A DNA stretch of 64,000 nucleotides from Fructobacillus parabroussonetiae. Its GTDB lineage: Bacteria > Bacillota > Bacilli > Lactobacillales > Lactobacillaceae. The DNA lies in NCBI RefSeq assembly GCF_018437265.1, contig NZ_JAAMFL010000005.1, forward strand, positions 1-64,000. Direction: 5' to 3'. This document shows positions 17,225 through 25,219 of the stretch, piece after piece (within the stretch, counting starts at the first letter, position 1; each line of letters opens with the position of its first letter). The position numbers and the translations under genes were made by a program. Under the pieces are notes generated by a model that worked only from the letters and a program-made list of their open reading frames with translations, made no database searches and had not been told where the DNA came from.

Positions 17225-17652
17225 TAGTTCAACGCTTTCTTAATTTCAGCTGCGATTTCTTCGTAACGGGCTTGGTTATAGTCATCTGAATGATCAATCG
17301 TTAAGACCAGTGTTTCATTCAAATTATCGTCATCATAGCGTGGAATCAAATGCCAGTGAGAGTGCATCACGGTTTGACCGGCCGATACACCATTGTTTGA
17401 TGAAATGTTCATCCCCGTAATCTTTGGGTTCGTTGACCGGATGGCGCGGGCTAACTTTGGTAGGACGAGGAGAACCTTTTCTGCCGTTTCGTCATCGTAA
17501 TCAAAGATGTTGGTGACGTGCTTTTTAGGCACTAAGAGGGTGTGGCCTGGTGTGACCTGCGAGATGTCGAGGAAGGCCAAAACATTTTCATCCTCATAGA
17601 CTTTGTAGGAAGGGATTTCGCCTTCAATGATTTTGTCAAAAATATCGCTCAT
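17224..17652 (-). CDS. hit: HIT family nucleotide-binding protein
   Basis: This is a 142-residue histidine triad protein, a nucleotide hydrolase or transferase of the HINT/Fhit type. The early motif DIFDKIIEGEIPSYKVYED and the triad QTVMHSHWHLIPRY with His-x-His-x-His are both intact. AAGGAG precedes the ATG. It is divergent from ecsA, the same arrangement as hit-ecs in Bacillus. TATAAT on the minus strand at 17686-17691 is a possible -10 box. Confidence 0.95.
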   Translation of the reverse strand: MSDIFDKIIEGEIPSYKVYEDENVLAFLDISQVTPGHTLLVPKKHVTNIFDYDDETAEKVLLVLPKLARAIRSTNPKITGMNISSNNGVSAGQTVMHSHWHLIPRYDDDNLNETLVLTIDHSDDYNQARYEEIAAEIKKALN

Positions 17653-17711
17653 ATGCCGAACTCCTTTTTGTTTTTTCTACTATATATTATAGCAAAGTCG
17701 ACGACGCCTGG

Positions 17712-17717
17712 TATAAT
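17712..17717 (+). promoter_or_regulatory. -10 box of ecsA (transcript probably leaderless)
   Basis: A perfect TATAAT ends seven bases before the ATG at 17725, so transcription should start at or next to the start codon. No convincing -35 is seen. Confidence 0.55.
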
Positions 17718-17724
17718 GAAGACC

Positions 17725-18435
17725 ATGGGATTACAAATCGACAATTTAACGGCCGGATACGCTGGACAAGCGGTGGTGAACAATCTGACTTTTACTGTTT
17801 CAACAGGCCAAATTGTTGCCCTGATTGGTCTAAACGGAGCTGGGAAGTCCACGACCTTAAAGCAGGTGATTGGACTCCGGCAGCCACAGGCAGGTCGGCT
17901 CTCACTGGATGGTCATGATTTGGAAAAGGAGCCAGCTGCCTATAAAGCAGCGCTTGCCTACATTCCAGAACAACCCGTTTTATACGATGAGTTAACACTG
18001 GCCGAGCATCTTCACCTGATGCTTGCTGCCCACGGGCAGGATGATGGGGCGCACTGGCAACGAGTTACGTCGTTACTGACAGTCTTTCGTTTGAATGGTA
18101 AAGAGCATTGGTTGCCCATTCATTTTTCAAAGGGGATGAAGCAAAAAGTCATGCTTGTCGCCGCTTTTTCCTTGGATACGTCGCTCTTAGTGATTGACGA
18201 GCCTTTCTTGGGCTTGGATGTGTTGGCCCAAAAGCAGTTGATTACGCTAATGAAAGAACGGGCAAAAGAAGGAACGGCCGTCTTGTTGACGACGCATTTG
18301 TTGCAACAGGCGGCAGCCTACGTGGATGACTTTGCGCTGTTGGAAGACGGGCAGCTTTCCTTCTTTGGTAAGCCAAGTGAATTGGCAGCTGATCGAGGCC
18401 TGTCGGAAAATGATTTGGATGCGCTCTTTTCATGA
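17725..18435 (+). CDS. ecsA: EcsA-type ABC transporter ATP-binding protein
   Basis: This is a 236-residue ABC ATPase. Walker A is GLNGAGKST (about 35-43), the signature is the atypical FSKGMKQK found in EcsA, and Walker B is LLVIDEPFLGLD. It pairs with the membrane protein encoded next; in Bacillus EcsAB affects regulated intramembrane proteolysis, secretion and competence, with an unknown substrate. The start is probably ATG 17725 (MGLQIDNLTAGYAG); an ATG at 17716 overlaps the -10 box. No Shine-Dalgarno precedes either. It overlaps ecsB by four bases (ATGA). No ecsC is present. Confidence 0.9.
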   Translation: MGLQIDNLTAGYAGQAVVNNLTFTVSTGQIVALIGLNGAGKSTTLKQVIGLRQPQAGRLSLDGHDLEKEPAAYKAALAYIPEQPVLYDELTLAEHLHLMLAAHGQDDGAHWQRVTSLLTVFRLNGKEHWLPIHFSKGMKQKVMLVAAFSLDTSLLVIDEPFLGLDVLAQKQLITLMKERAKEGTAVLLTTHLLQQAAAYVDDFALLEDGQLSFFGKPSELAADRGLSENDLDALFS

Positions 18436-19511
18436 TGGCCGATAAGCAAACAATTGAATTGGCCAAGCTTTATGACCAACGGTTCAGACGGCAGCAAAAA
18501 AGCAATCAACGCTACTTGAAGTTGCTCTTCAACGATCACTTTATGATCTTTTTGTTTATTGCCTTTGGCGCTGCGGTACTTTTGTATCAGCGCTATGACG
18601 GGCAGGCCCTGCGACTTTTTCATTCTTTTCTGTCCGTTTGGCTCTTACTGGCGCTGTTATTGTTGTTGGTTGGTCTTCGCTTGGGTCGTATCATGACCTA
18701 TCTGGAAGAGGCTGACCGGGTCTTTTTGATAGGAGCCGATGGTTTTCTGGTCAGTCATTATCTAAAAAAGGCGCGCCGCCAAGCAATGCTTTGGCTTTTC
18801 CCCGTTCAGCTTTTGTTCTTTTTGGCGGCTTGCCCATTCTTTTGGCAGGCTGGGGTACGAAGCACCTGGCAACTGTTGTTGATTTTGTTCCTTCAGCTAT
18901 CAGTGAAAGCTTTTTCCATAGAACAGTCCTATCGGCGCTTATTCCATCAGAGCTCGAACGGTGCCTTAACCGTTAACTGGTCGATTGCCCAGCAACAGGC
19001 AGCCGAACAGCGAAATCGGCGGGATCGTTTCTTTTCCTTGTTTGCGCAGGTGCCCCAGCAGGTGGCTGCTGTGAAACGACGCGCCTATCTGGACTTGCTA
19101 TTGGAGGAGTTGCCCTTTTCAAAGGCCCCCGAGCAACAACTGGCCCTTCGCATTCTCTTGCGTTATGAAGGGGGGCTGACCTTAGTGCTTCGGCAGTGGC
19201 TGCTTGTTTTGTTTTTGTTACCTCTGTTGGAAAAACAGGCAGCTTACTGGCCAATCGCTTTTTTGTTGGCCTTTTGCTACTTAGCCAAGCGCCAATTGTG
19301 GCCTGTCTTTCACCGAGCGGAAGCGATTCTCTGGAGCCCCTTGCTCTTTGTTAGTCAAAAGAAACGCCGAATGGCTTTTCATCAGGCCATGAATTGGCTC
19401 TTGTTCCCGCTATTTGTCGTACTGGTTCTTGAAACGGCGGTACTCATCTCACTTCCGGCGGGCGTTGCCGGAGGGATTCTCGGCCTCTTGATGCTACAAG
19501 TGTTTCGTTAA
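18432..19511 (+). CDS. ecsB: EcsB-type ABC transporter permease
   Basis: This is a 359-residue membrane protein with at least six to eight predicted membrane segments, among them FMIFLFIAFGAAVLLY, FLSVWLLLALLLLLVGL, LFPVQLLFFLAACPFF, LVLRQWLLVLFLLPLL and LLFPLFVVLVLETAVLI. The N-terminal cytoplasmic part has the basic LYDQRFRRQQKSNQRY region seen in EcsB. It starts within the stop codon of ecsA, so the two subunits are coupled. Confidence 0.85.
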   Translation: MMADKQTIELAKLYDQRFRRQQKSNQRYLKLLFNDHFMIFLFIAFGAAVLLYQRYDGQALRLFHSFLSVWLLLALLLLLVGLRLGRIMTYLEEADRVFLIGADGFLVSHYLKKARRQAMLWLFPVQLLFFLAACPFFWQAGVRSTWQLLLILFLQLSVKAFSIEQSYRRLFHQSSNGALTVNWSIAQQQAAEQRNRRDRFFSLFAQVPQQVAAVKRRAYLDLLLEELPFSKAPEQQLALRILLRYEGGLTLVLRQWLLVLFLLPLLEKQAAYWPIAFLLAFCYLAKRQLWPVFHRAEAILWSPLLFVSQKKRRMAFHQAMNWLLFPLFVVLVLETAVLISLPAGVAGGILGLLMLQVFR

Positions 19512-19549
19512 TTCCCATTATCATTGATTAAACTTAAAGGAGAATGCAC

Positions 19550-20209
19550 ATGCATTTACGTTCAAAACCTTGGGCCAAGCCTTGGCTGGAAGCCCATCAA
19601 GACCTGGTCATTGACCAAACCCGCGCCCAGGAAAAGAAGGGGCAGTGGCAGGCAATTTTCGATCAGGAACAGCCCATCCATGTTGAAATTGGCTCTGGAA
19701 AGGGGCAGTTTATTTTAGGAATGGCATTGGCCCATCCTGAAATCAACTATATTGGAATGGAAATCCAGGAGACGGCCGTTGCAATCGCAGCGCGTAAGTC
19801 CTTTGATCAGGTGGGTATCTTGCCGAACTTGCGCTACCTCTATGGCAATGGTTCGGGTGTTGAAACCTACTTCGAAAAGGGGGAGATCGAAAAGATTTAC
19901 CTGAACTTTTCGGATCCATGGCCAAAGACCCGTCATGAGGCGCGCCGTTTAACTTATAAGTCCTTCCTTTCTTCCTATAAGGCGGTGTTGCCAGATGGTG
20001 GTGAGGTTGAATTTAAGACGGATAACCGTCACTTGTTCGAATACTCCCTGGTTTCCTTCATGGACTTTGGCATGCGTTGGACGGCTGAAGACTACACGAT
20101 GGACTTGCACGCGGATGCTGACAAAGTCCAGGGAAACGTGAAGACTGAATATGAAGAAAAATTCTTAGCAAAGGGCCAGCCAATCTACAAGGTAAAGGCA
20201 CATTTTTAA
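19550..20209 (+). CDS. trmB: tRNA (guanine(46)-N7)-methyltransferase TrmB
   Basis: This enzyme methylates G46 of tRNA using S-adenosylmethionine. The protein starts MHLRSKPWAKPWLEAH, with the SAM-binding motif VEIGSGKGQFILGMA, then NYIGMEIQ, LNFSDPWPKTRHEARRLTY (the family signature) and EFKTDNRHLFEYS. Its 219 residues are typical. The start ATG 19550 is preferred to 19544 because AAAGGAG is seven bases away. A strong terminator follows. Confidence 0.95.
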   Translation: MHLRSKPWAKPWLEAHQDLVIDQTRAQEKKGQWQAIFDQEQPIHVEIGSGKGQFILGMALAHPEINYIGMEIQETAVAIAARKSFDQVGILPNLRYLYGNGSGVETYFEKGEIEKIYLNFSDPWPKTRHEARRLTYKSFLSSYKAVLPDGGEVEFKTDNRHLFEYSLVSFMDFGMRWTAEDYTMDLHADADKVQGNVKTEYEEKFLAKGQPIYKVKAHF

Positions 20210-20215
20210 GAAAAA

Positions 20216-20252
20216 AAGAAGCTTGAGCGTTACTCGCTCAAGCTTCTTTTTG
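20216..20252. terminator. Terminator after trmB, probably bidirectional
   Basis: GAAGCTTGAGCG pairs with CGCTCAAGCTTC, with A and T runs on the two sides. It lies between convergent genes. Confidence 0.9.
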
Positions 20253-20259
20253 TTTTGAA

Positions 20260-20523
20260 TTAATTGCTTTCTTCGTCGCGAAGGAAGTTGCGCATGTTGC
20301 GGAAACCGTCAATGGCCAACTTTGCTGAAAGCTGATCGGGGAAACGCTGGACGTGGACGTTGACCACATCTGAATTGGCGAAGATTTCAACCCGGTGCAC
20401 GAGGTAGTGAGGCGTGTTGACACCCGTTGACAGGGAGATGACGTCGCCGACCTGCGGACGAACGGGAAGGGCAACGTTAGTTTCAACCCGGGCGGAAGCG
20501 ATAATAAAGTTATATTGAACCAT
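20260..20523 (-). CDS. Hypothetical protein (87 aa)
   Basis: This is a small, soluble, beta-rich protein beginning MVQYNFIIASARVETNVALP and ending in an acidic RDEESN. It includes RPQVGDVISLSTGVNTPHYLVHRVE, which could be a small barrel fold. I do not recognise the family; similar proteins are annotated as hypothetical in lactic acid bacteria. ATG 20523 with GAAAGG upstream is preferred to the TTG five codons earlier. Confidence 0.7.
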   Translation of the reverse strand: MVQYNFIIASARVETNVALPVRPQVGDVISLSTGVNTPHYLVHRVEIFANSDVVNVHVQRFPDQLSAKLAIDGFRNMRNFLRDEESN

Positions 20524-20856
20524 GAAAAGACCTTTCAATTGACGTTTCTGTTCTTACAATAAGCGGCCTTCAAAAAGAAGGAGACAACCCTATTGTATGG
20601 GACTCAGTTAAAAATGCAAATCGCCCTTTTTTTATTTGAAATCGTCATAGCCAATGAAGCGATGACACTTCTCTGACGATCATTCCTTCTGTAAAATAAA
20701 AAGCAGCCCGAAAGGCTGATCGAGCGGCGAGAAAAACGGGGAAGGAATGGCGACTGTGCTTTTTTCAATTGTATCAAAACTGTATCAAAACAACTTAAGT
20801 AATCTTATTTTTGTTCCCCATTAAGGTGTTTAACGTAGATATATCAATAGCGTTAA
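20524..20856. other. Intergenic stretch with no gene, between the 87-aa gene and tRNA-Arg
   Basis: No open frame is supported. Visible are a hairpin CAGCC/GGCTG followed on the minus strand by a T run (20694-20719, a possible terminator for the tRNA transcript) and a direct repeat TGTATCAAAAC at about 20775-20797. No integrase remnant could be read. Confidence 0.6.
20694..20719 (-). terminator. Probable terminator downstream of tRNA-Arg
   Basis: On the minus strand, CAGCC and GGCTG form a hairpin followed by CTTTTTATTTTA. It lies about 140 bases after the tRNA 3' end. Confidence 0.55.
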
Positions 20857-20930
20857 TGCACTGAGGGGGAGTCGAACCCTCGACCTGCCGGGTAGAAACC
20901 GGCTGCTCTATCCAGCTGAGCTACCAGTGC
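20857..20930 (-). tRNA. tRNA-Arg (anticodon TCT)
   Basis: The minus strand folds as a cloverleaf. The acceptor stem GCACTGG pairs with TCAGTGC with one wobble. The D arm contains AGCTCAGCTGGATAGAGC, the anticodon stem GCCGG/CCGGC encloses TTTCTAC with anticodon TCT, and the T loop reads TTCGACT. The discriminator is A. CCA is not encoded. It reads AGA codons. Confidence 0.95.
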
Positions 20931-21110
20931 AAATAATGAATACGTCTTAGTTTAGCAAATAACGGGTCGAAAATAAAGCGGGTCTTCTGACTAAAAAGCG
21001 GTTGCTATCCTGATCTGACGGTCTTTTTAAAAAGGCTGACTTCGGTAAATGTTATTCTTGTTATTTTTTAGTAAATCCTGGATAATCATTTGGTAGCAAA
21101 GGAGATTGAA

Positions 21111-21437
21111 ATGTTATCATATCTTTACCTCGCCCTGGCGGTAATCGCCGAAACGACTGGTACGGCACTGATTGGCCAAACGAATGGTTTTACAAAAATA
21201 TTACCGACGGTTTTGACTTTGGCTTGCTATGGGCTTTCTTTCTACTTATTAGCATTAGTGGTCAAGACAATTCCCGTTCACTTGGCATACGCAATTTGGT
21301 CAGCAAGTGGTATACTAATAATCACGAGCTTAAGCGTGGTTGTCTTCAAAGCGACTTTGAATTGGCAAACAATCGTCGGGTTGGCCTTATTAATCATTGG
21401 TGTGATTTTGGTCAACTTATTCGGGCGCGTACATTAG
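21111..21437 (+). CDS. SMR family multidrug efflux transporter
   Basis: This is a 108-residue protein with four membrane segments that exchanges protons for cationic compounds. The essential Glu is in the first segment (LALAVIAETTGTALIGQT), and the family motif around residue 60 reads AYAIWSASGILIIT. The length is typical of EmrE/QacE/SugE-like proteins, which work as dimers. AAAGGAG precedes ATG 21111. It may be cotranscribed with pnuC, 43 bp downstream. Confidence 0.9.
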   Translation: MLSYLYLALAVIAETTGTALIGQTNGFTKILPTVLTLACYGLSFYLLALVVKTIPVHLAYAIWSASGILIITSLSVVVFKATLNWQTIVGLALLIIGVILVNLFGRVH

Positions 21438-21480
21438 CAGTCTTGGGGAAGCCTGTCCCTGAGCAAACGAGGAGGAAAAC

Positions 21481-22239
21481 ATGGCAGAGAACGAAACAGC
21501 AAACGGCTTTACCTGGCCGGAAGTAAAAGAAAATATGAAGCAGATCTTCACCTGGTCATATTATAAGGAAGGCTTTTCCGGATGGGACCGCTCTTCTTAC
21601 GTCTGGTTGGCAATTGGTCTAGTTGTCATCATCTCGACAGGATTGGCTCATGGTTTGAATTACTTGTCCGTTATGTCGATGCTTGGTGGGGCCATCGGCT
21701 TCACTTGTACCTTGGCCATTACGGCAAACCGTCGAATTAACGGTTTGCTTGGCTTTATCTCAGCGGTTTTGATTTCAATCGTTGCCTTTCATTCAAAGAA
21801 CTATTCAGACATCGTGATGCAAATGATCTATTTGGTTACGCTTGATTTGAACTTCATGTTCTTTGGTAACGCTTGGCAGAATCGTAAGATTAAGCCAATG
21901 AACCAACGTGGTTGGGTATTGGCGGTTGTAACGGCCATCGTTGCCTTTATCCTGCTTTACACCTTAGATACGAAGATTTTGGTATCACCACGACCAATCA
22001 TCGATGCCTTTTCAGCAACGATTGGTATTACTGGTGCGATCTTGACGGTGTCAAAGTACCGTTCTCAGTACTGGATGTGGGCATTGCAAGGAATCATGTC
22101 AGTTAGCCTTTGGGGCTTGACGGCTTTACAAGGCGACGCCAACTGGGTACTCTTTGCTACTTACATCCTTTACTTAGGAAACGATGTGCTTGGTTTGTTC
22201 TTCTCACCATGGGCTCGTGCGATGAAGGCAGCAAAGTAA
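21481..22239 (+). CDS. pnuC: PnuC-type nicotinamide riboside / NMN transporter
   Basis: This is a 252-residue membrane protein that imports a pyridine-nucleotide precursor. It has about seven membrane segments and the family's conserved features: ANRRINGLLGFISAVLIS, the tryptophan-rich YWMWALQGIMSVSLWG, and the terminal YILYLGNDVLGLFFSPW. GAGGAGG precedes the ATG. No riboswitch of the NAD type was noticed upstream. A strong terminator follows. Confidence 0.92.
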   Translation: MAENETANGFTWPEVKENMKQIFTWSYYKEGFSGWDRSSYVWLAIGLVVIISTGLAHGLNYLSVMSMLGGAIGFTCTLAITANRRINGLLGFISAVLISIVAFHSKNYSDIVMQMIYLVTLDLNFMFFGNAWQNRKIKPMNQRGWVLAVVTAIVAFILLYTLDTKILVSPRPIIDAFSATIGITGAILTVSKYRSQYWMWALQGIMSVSLWGLTALQGDANWVLFATYILYLGNDVLGLFFSPWARAMKAAK

Positions 22240-22274
22240 GAAATCATCGTTCGATGGATCTTAATAAATGCAAG

Positions 22275-22321
22275 CTAGAGGTTGAAAATTTGTCAGTTAG
22301 GACAAATTTTTGACCTCTTTT
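22275..22321 (+). terminator. Terminator after pnuC
   Basis: AGAGGTTGAAAATTTGTC pairs almost fully with GGACAAATTTTTGACCTCT, followed by T. Confidence 0.85.
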
Positions 22322-22420
22322 GCTATTAGGCGACAAAAAAGGAGGTTTTGCCAGGAGAACTTGGTATACTCAGCGTGAAAAAGTCGATGAACGACAATTG
22401 CTGAAAGAAGGAGTCATGCC

Positions 22421-23050
22421 ATGCGTAAAACAACTGATGCCAGGCTCTTGCGGTCGCGTTTCGTGATGCGACAAGCTGCCATGGATTTATTAGCCGAATC
22501 CGATCGCTTTTCGATTTCAGAATTGCTTGCTTTGGCCCAGGTGACCAGGGGGACTTTTTACCGACACTATAGCAATAAGCGTGATTTGATTCGGGATGTG
22601 AACCAACATCTGGTCAACCAGCTTTTGGCACATACTAAAAACGGCTTTGCCTGCTATGAGATTGTTCGCCAAATCGAGGCCAAAGCGCCGTTTTTCCATG
22701 AAGTTTTCAATCATCAAAAGGATACGGACCTTTTGTTTTTACTGATGAATGAATTAAGGAATCAGCGTGACCTGGCTTTGAAAGGAATGAGGTCCAGCGC
22801 CTTGAAGACTCGTATTATTTTTCAATGGGAGATGATGACGGCGGCCTTCTTTGCAGCGGTTTCGCTCTGGCTTGAAGAGGGGATGCCCTTTTCGGCCGCT
22901 GATCTCGTGATGGAGTTTAAGGCTTTGTGGAAGGGAACTTCTCGTCGGACAAAGAAATCGGCTCAGGCCTTGTTTGACTTTACGGTCCGACTGTCGGTAG
23001 AAGAGCTGACCACTGTTGAAAAAGAGGAAGTGGCGGTTTTGCATTCATAA
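22421..23050 (+). CDS. TetR/AcrR family transcriptional regulator
   Basis: This is a 209-residue regulator. Residues about 10-60 form the TetR helix-turn-helix (AMDLLAESDRFSISELLALAQVTRGTFYRHYSNKRDLIRDV). The C-terminal half is helical and unrelated in detail, as usual for ligand-binding regions of this family. Its target is not evident. It lies just downstream of an SMR efflux gene and pnuC on the same strand but has its own extended -10 (TGGTATACT, 22361-22369), so it could control the efflux gene, itself or genes elsewhere. GAAGGAG precedes ATG 22421. Confidence 0.88.
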   Translation: MRKTTDARLLRSRFVMRQAAMDLLAESDRFSISELLALAQVTRGTFYRHYSNKRDLIRDVNQHLVNQLLAHTKNGFACYEIVRQIEAKAPFFHEVFNHQKDTDLLFLLMNELRNQRDLALKGMRSSALKTRIIFQWEMMTAAFFAAVSLWLEEGMPFSAADLVMEFKALWKGTSRRTKKSAQALFDFTVRLSVEELTTVEKEEVAVLHS

Positions 23051-23105
23051 GGAGAGAGTTGCAATCAGCGGCCTTGCCATCGGACTTTTACCCCTTGGCT
23101 AGTCA

Positions 23106-23134
23106 TTGCAATTTACAAAAGTTCTTGCTATACT
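23106..23134 (+). promoter_or_regulatory. Promoter of rplU-rpmA
   Basis: TTGCAA, a 17-bp spacer and TATACT; transcription should start near 23141, about 95 bases before rplU. Confidence 0.85.
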
Positions 23135-23140
23135 GAATAA

Positions 23141-23236
23141 GTTGTTAGCGCAGCTACAACCACACGGTACAGGTTTAAGTAAGTTCATTGAACCGCCTCG
23201 TATCGGTGAGTCTAAGTATAAAAGGAGAATTCAATA
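23141..23236 (+). promoter_or_regulatory. Ribosomal protein L21 leader
   Basis: This is a 5' untranslated region of about 95 bases with a GTTC-ATT-GAAC hairpin and longer-range pairing between CACACGGTAC and CGTATCGGTG. Its place and length match the L21 leader element known in Firmicutes, thought to mediate autoregulation. Assignment is by position and visible pairing only. Confidence 0.6.
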
Positions 23237-23536
23237 ATGGCATATGCAATTATTGTAACTGGCGGCAAGCAATACAAGGTCGCTGAAGGCGACACCATCT
23301 TTGTTGAAAAGTTGGACGCACAAGAAGGCGACAAAGTTGTCTTCGACCAAGTGGTCTTGACTGATTCAAAGATCGGTACACCTTTTGTTGAAGGTGCAAA
23401 GGTCACTGCAACGGTGGAAAAGCAAGGTAAGGAAAAGAAGGTTGTAACTTTCAAGTACCGTCCTAAGAAGCATTCCCACACGAAGCAGGGACACCGCCAA
23501 CCATACACGCGCGTGACGATTGATTCCATCGCGTAA
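23237..23536 (+). CDS. rplU: 50S ribosomal protein L21
   Basis: This is a 99-residue protein starting [19 protein letters not shown], the L21 signature, and ending with KPKK-type basic repeats and [14 protein letters not shown]. It binds 23S rRNA in the large subunit. AAAGGAG precedes the ATG. rpmA follows after only 27 bp, leaving no room for the prp (ysxB) gene usually found between them. Confidence 0.98.
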   Translation: MAYAIIVTGGKQYKVAEGDTIFVEKLDAQEGDKVVFDQVVLTDSKIGTPFVEGAKVTATVEKQGKEKKVVTFKYRPKKHSHTKQGHRQPYTRVTIDSIA

Positions 23537-23563
23537 TCATCACTGTAAAAGGAGAATAGACTT

Positions 23564-23875
23564 ATGTTGATGAATCAAGATAACTTACAACTCTTTGCCC
23601 ACCACAAGGGTGGTGGATCATCTGCCAACGGACGTGACTCAGCTGGTCGTCGTCTTGGTACGAAGGTTGCTGACGGTCAAGATTTGACTGCCGGTTCAAT
23701 CATCTACCGCCAACGCGGAACGCACATCTACCCAGGTGTTAACGTTAAGCGTGGTAACGACGATACGCTCTTCGCGTTGACTGATGGCGTTGTAAAGTTC
23801 GAACGTAAGGGTCGCGACAAGCGTCAAGTTTCCGTTTATACTCGGGAAGAATACAACAAGTTGGCTAAGGCCTAA
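23564..23875 (+). CDS. rpmA: 50S ribosomal protein L27
   Basis: This is a 103-residue L27, which lies near the peptidyl-transferase centre. The N-terminus [20 protein letters not shown] contains the [11 protein letters not shown] form of L27 that in Firmicutes is cleaved after the Ala by the Prp cysteine protease to expose the functional end. The body has [14 protein letters not shown] and [27 protein letters not shown] precedes the start. A terminator follows. Confidence 0.98.
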   Translation: MLMNQDNLQLFAHHKGGGSSANGRDSAGRRLGTKVADGQDLTAGSIIYRQRGTHIYPGVNVKRGNDDTLFALTDGVVKFERKGRDKRQVSVYTREEYNKLAKA

Positions 23876-23883
23876 ATTGTTGG

Positions 23884-23911
23884 AAAAAGCAGGCATTGCC
23901 TGCTTTTTTTA
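23884..23911 (+). terminator. Terminator after rpmA
   Basis: AAAGCAGGC and GCCTGCTTT form a tight hairpin followed by T. Confidence 0.9.
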
Positions 23912-23960
23912 TTGAATAAATTTCATTAAAAAGTCATCATAAAACATTTAAAAAAGCTTT

Positions 23961-23989
23961 TTTAAAGCGGTTGCTTTCTTTTTTATAAT
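23961..23989 (+). promoter_or_regulatory. Promoter of the M24 peptidase gene
   Basis: TTTAAA, a 17-bp spacer and TATAAT, 47 bp before the start codon. Confidence 0.65.
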
Positions 23990-24035
23990 AAATCTGTGTT
24001 ACAATAACCAAAAGAAGATAAACAGGAGGCAGTCC

Positions 24036-25127
24036 ATGTCATTTTACGAAAAACGAATTGCAAAGCTGCAAAAATTATTGAAACAGTTGGATTTGCAAGG
24101 GATGATCATTACGAATGGTTCGAACATGCGCTATTTGACCGGCTTTACAGGTGGCACAGGGGATGGTGTCTTAGTGGTTTCGTTAGCCGATGCCGCCTTT
24201 ATGACCGATGCCCGCTATGAAAATGAATATGTCGATGCGATGCCAGAAGGGGTTTCATTAAACGTCACCCGTGCTTATTACCAAGTGGCCGTGGAAAAGG
24301 TGGTGGCCTTTGGCATTAAGAAGTTAGGCTTTGAGGCGGACATGCCGTATGCTGATTACCAACTCTTAGATGACTTATTGCCGGCAGATATTGCGTTTGA
24401 TGCGGTGCCAGGTGCAGTGGAAGCTCTGCGTGAAATTAAAGATGAAGCCGAAGCGGAAGCCTTGCGAAAGGCTGCCACTGCTTCGACAAAGGCTTTCAAT
24501 GACTTGATGAAAGAAATTAAGGTTGGGATGACGGAGCGCGAGGTAGCGAACCGTTTGGATGCGCTACAAAAGCAATACGGTGCTGATAAGCCTTCCTTTG
24601 ACACAATCGTAGCTTCGGGTGCTCGATCGGCCATGGCACACGGTACGGCCACTGATAAGAAGCTCGAAAAGGGTGATTTAGTTACCATCGACTTTGGTTA
24701 CTTCGTTGATGGCTACACGTCCGACGTAACGCGAACGATCGCGATGGGTGAAATTGATCCGGAATTAAAGAAGGTTTACGAAGTTGTCAAGCAGGCAAAC
24801 GAAGATACGATTGACGTGATTAAACCTGGCTTGTCGACGGAAGAGGTTGACCGTGTCGCCCGCGACTATATCGATGGTGAAGGCTATGGTGAAGACTTTA
24901 ATCACGCAACTGGTCATGGTGCTGGCTTAGATATTCACGAAGGACCCATTCTTTCGGCGCGTTCTTCCGATGAAGTCCAGGCGGGAAACTTGCTGACGGT
25001 CGAACCTGGTGTCTACCTTGCCGGTAAAGGTGGCGTTCGAATTGAAGACGATGTTTTGGTAACCGAAAACGGGCACGAAGTGCTAACCGCTGGGATTCCA
25101 AAGGATCTCTTAACCATTGACCGTTAA
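24036..25127 (+). CDS. Xaa-Pro peptidase, M24 family (PepP/PepQ type)
   Basis: This is a 363-residue cytoplasmic metallopeptidase removing N-terminal residues from X-Pro peptides. The creatinase-like N-domain (residues 1-125) contains SNMRYLTGFTG and MTDARYENEY. The pita-bread domain has the five metal ligands in place: the Asp pair in TIDFGYFVDGYTSDVTRT, His in HATGHGAGLDIHE, Glu in TVEPGVY and Glu in GVRIEDDVLV. The N-domain favours an Xaa-Pro aminopeptidase such as PepP, but PepQ prolidase cannot be excluded. GGAGG precedes the ATG and a terminator follows. Confidence 0.9.
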   Translation: MSFYEKRIAKLQKLLKQLDLQGMIITNGSNMRYLTGFTGGTGDGVLVVSLADAAFMTDARYENEYVDAMPEGVSLNVTRAYYQVAVEKVVAFGIKKLGFEADMPYADYQLLDDLLPADIAFDAVPGAVEALREIKDEAEAEALRKAATASTKAFNDLMKEIKVGMTEREVANRLDALQKQYGADKPSFDTIVASGARSAMAHGTATDKKLEKGDLVTIDFGYFVDGYTSDVTRTIAMGEIDPELKKVYEVVKQANEDTIDVIKPGLSTEEVDRVARDYIDGEGYGEDFNHATGHGAGLDIHEGPILSARSSDEVQAGNLLTVEPGVYLAGKGGVRIEDDVLVTENGHEVLTAGIPKDLLTIDR

Positions 25128-25134
25128 TGGAAAG

Positions 25135-25165
25135 AAAATCGCTGCTTTTGTCGGCGATTTTTTTG
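25135..25165 (+). terminator. Terminator after the M24 peptidase gene
   Basis: AAAATCGC pairs with GCGATTTT, followed by T. Confidence 0.8.
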
Positions 25166-25219
25166 TTTTTAGCCGGGCAGTTTAAGCAAATAATGTTAAG
25201 ATAAAAGAAGGAGGCAGCG

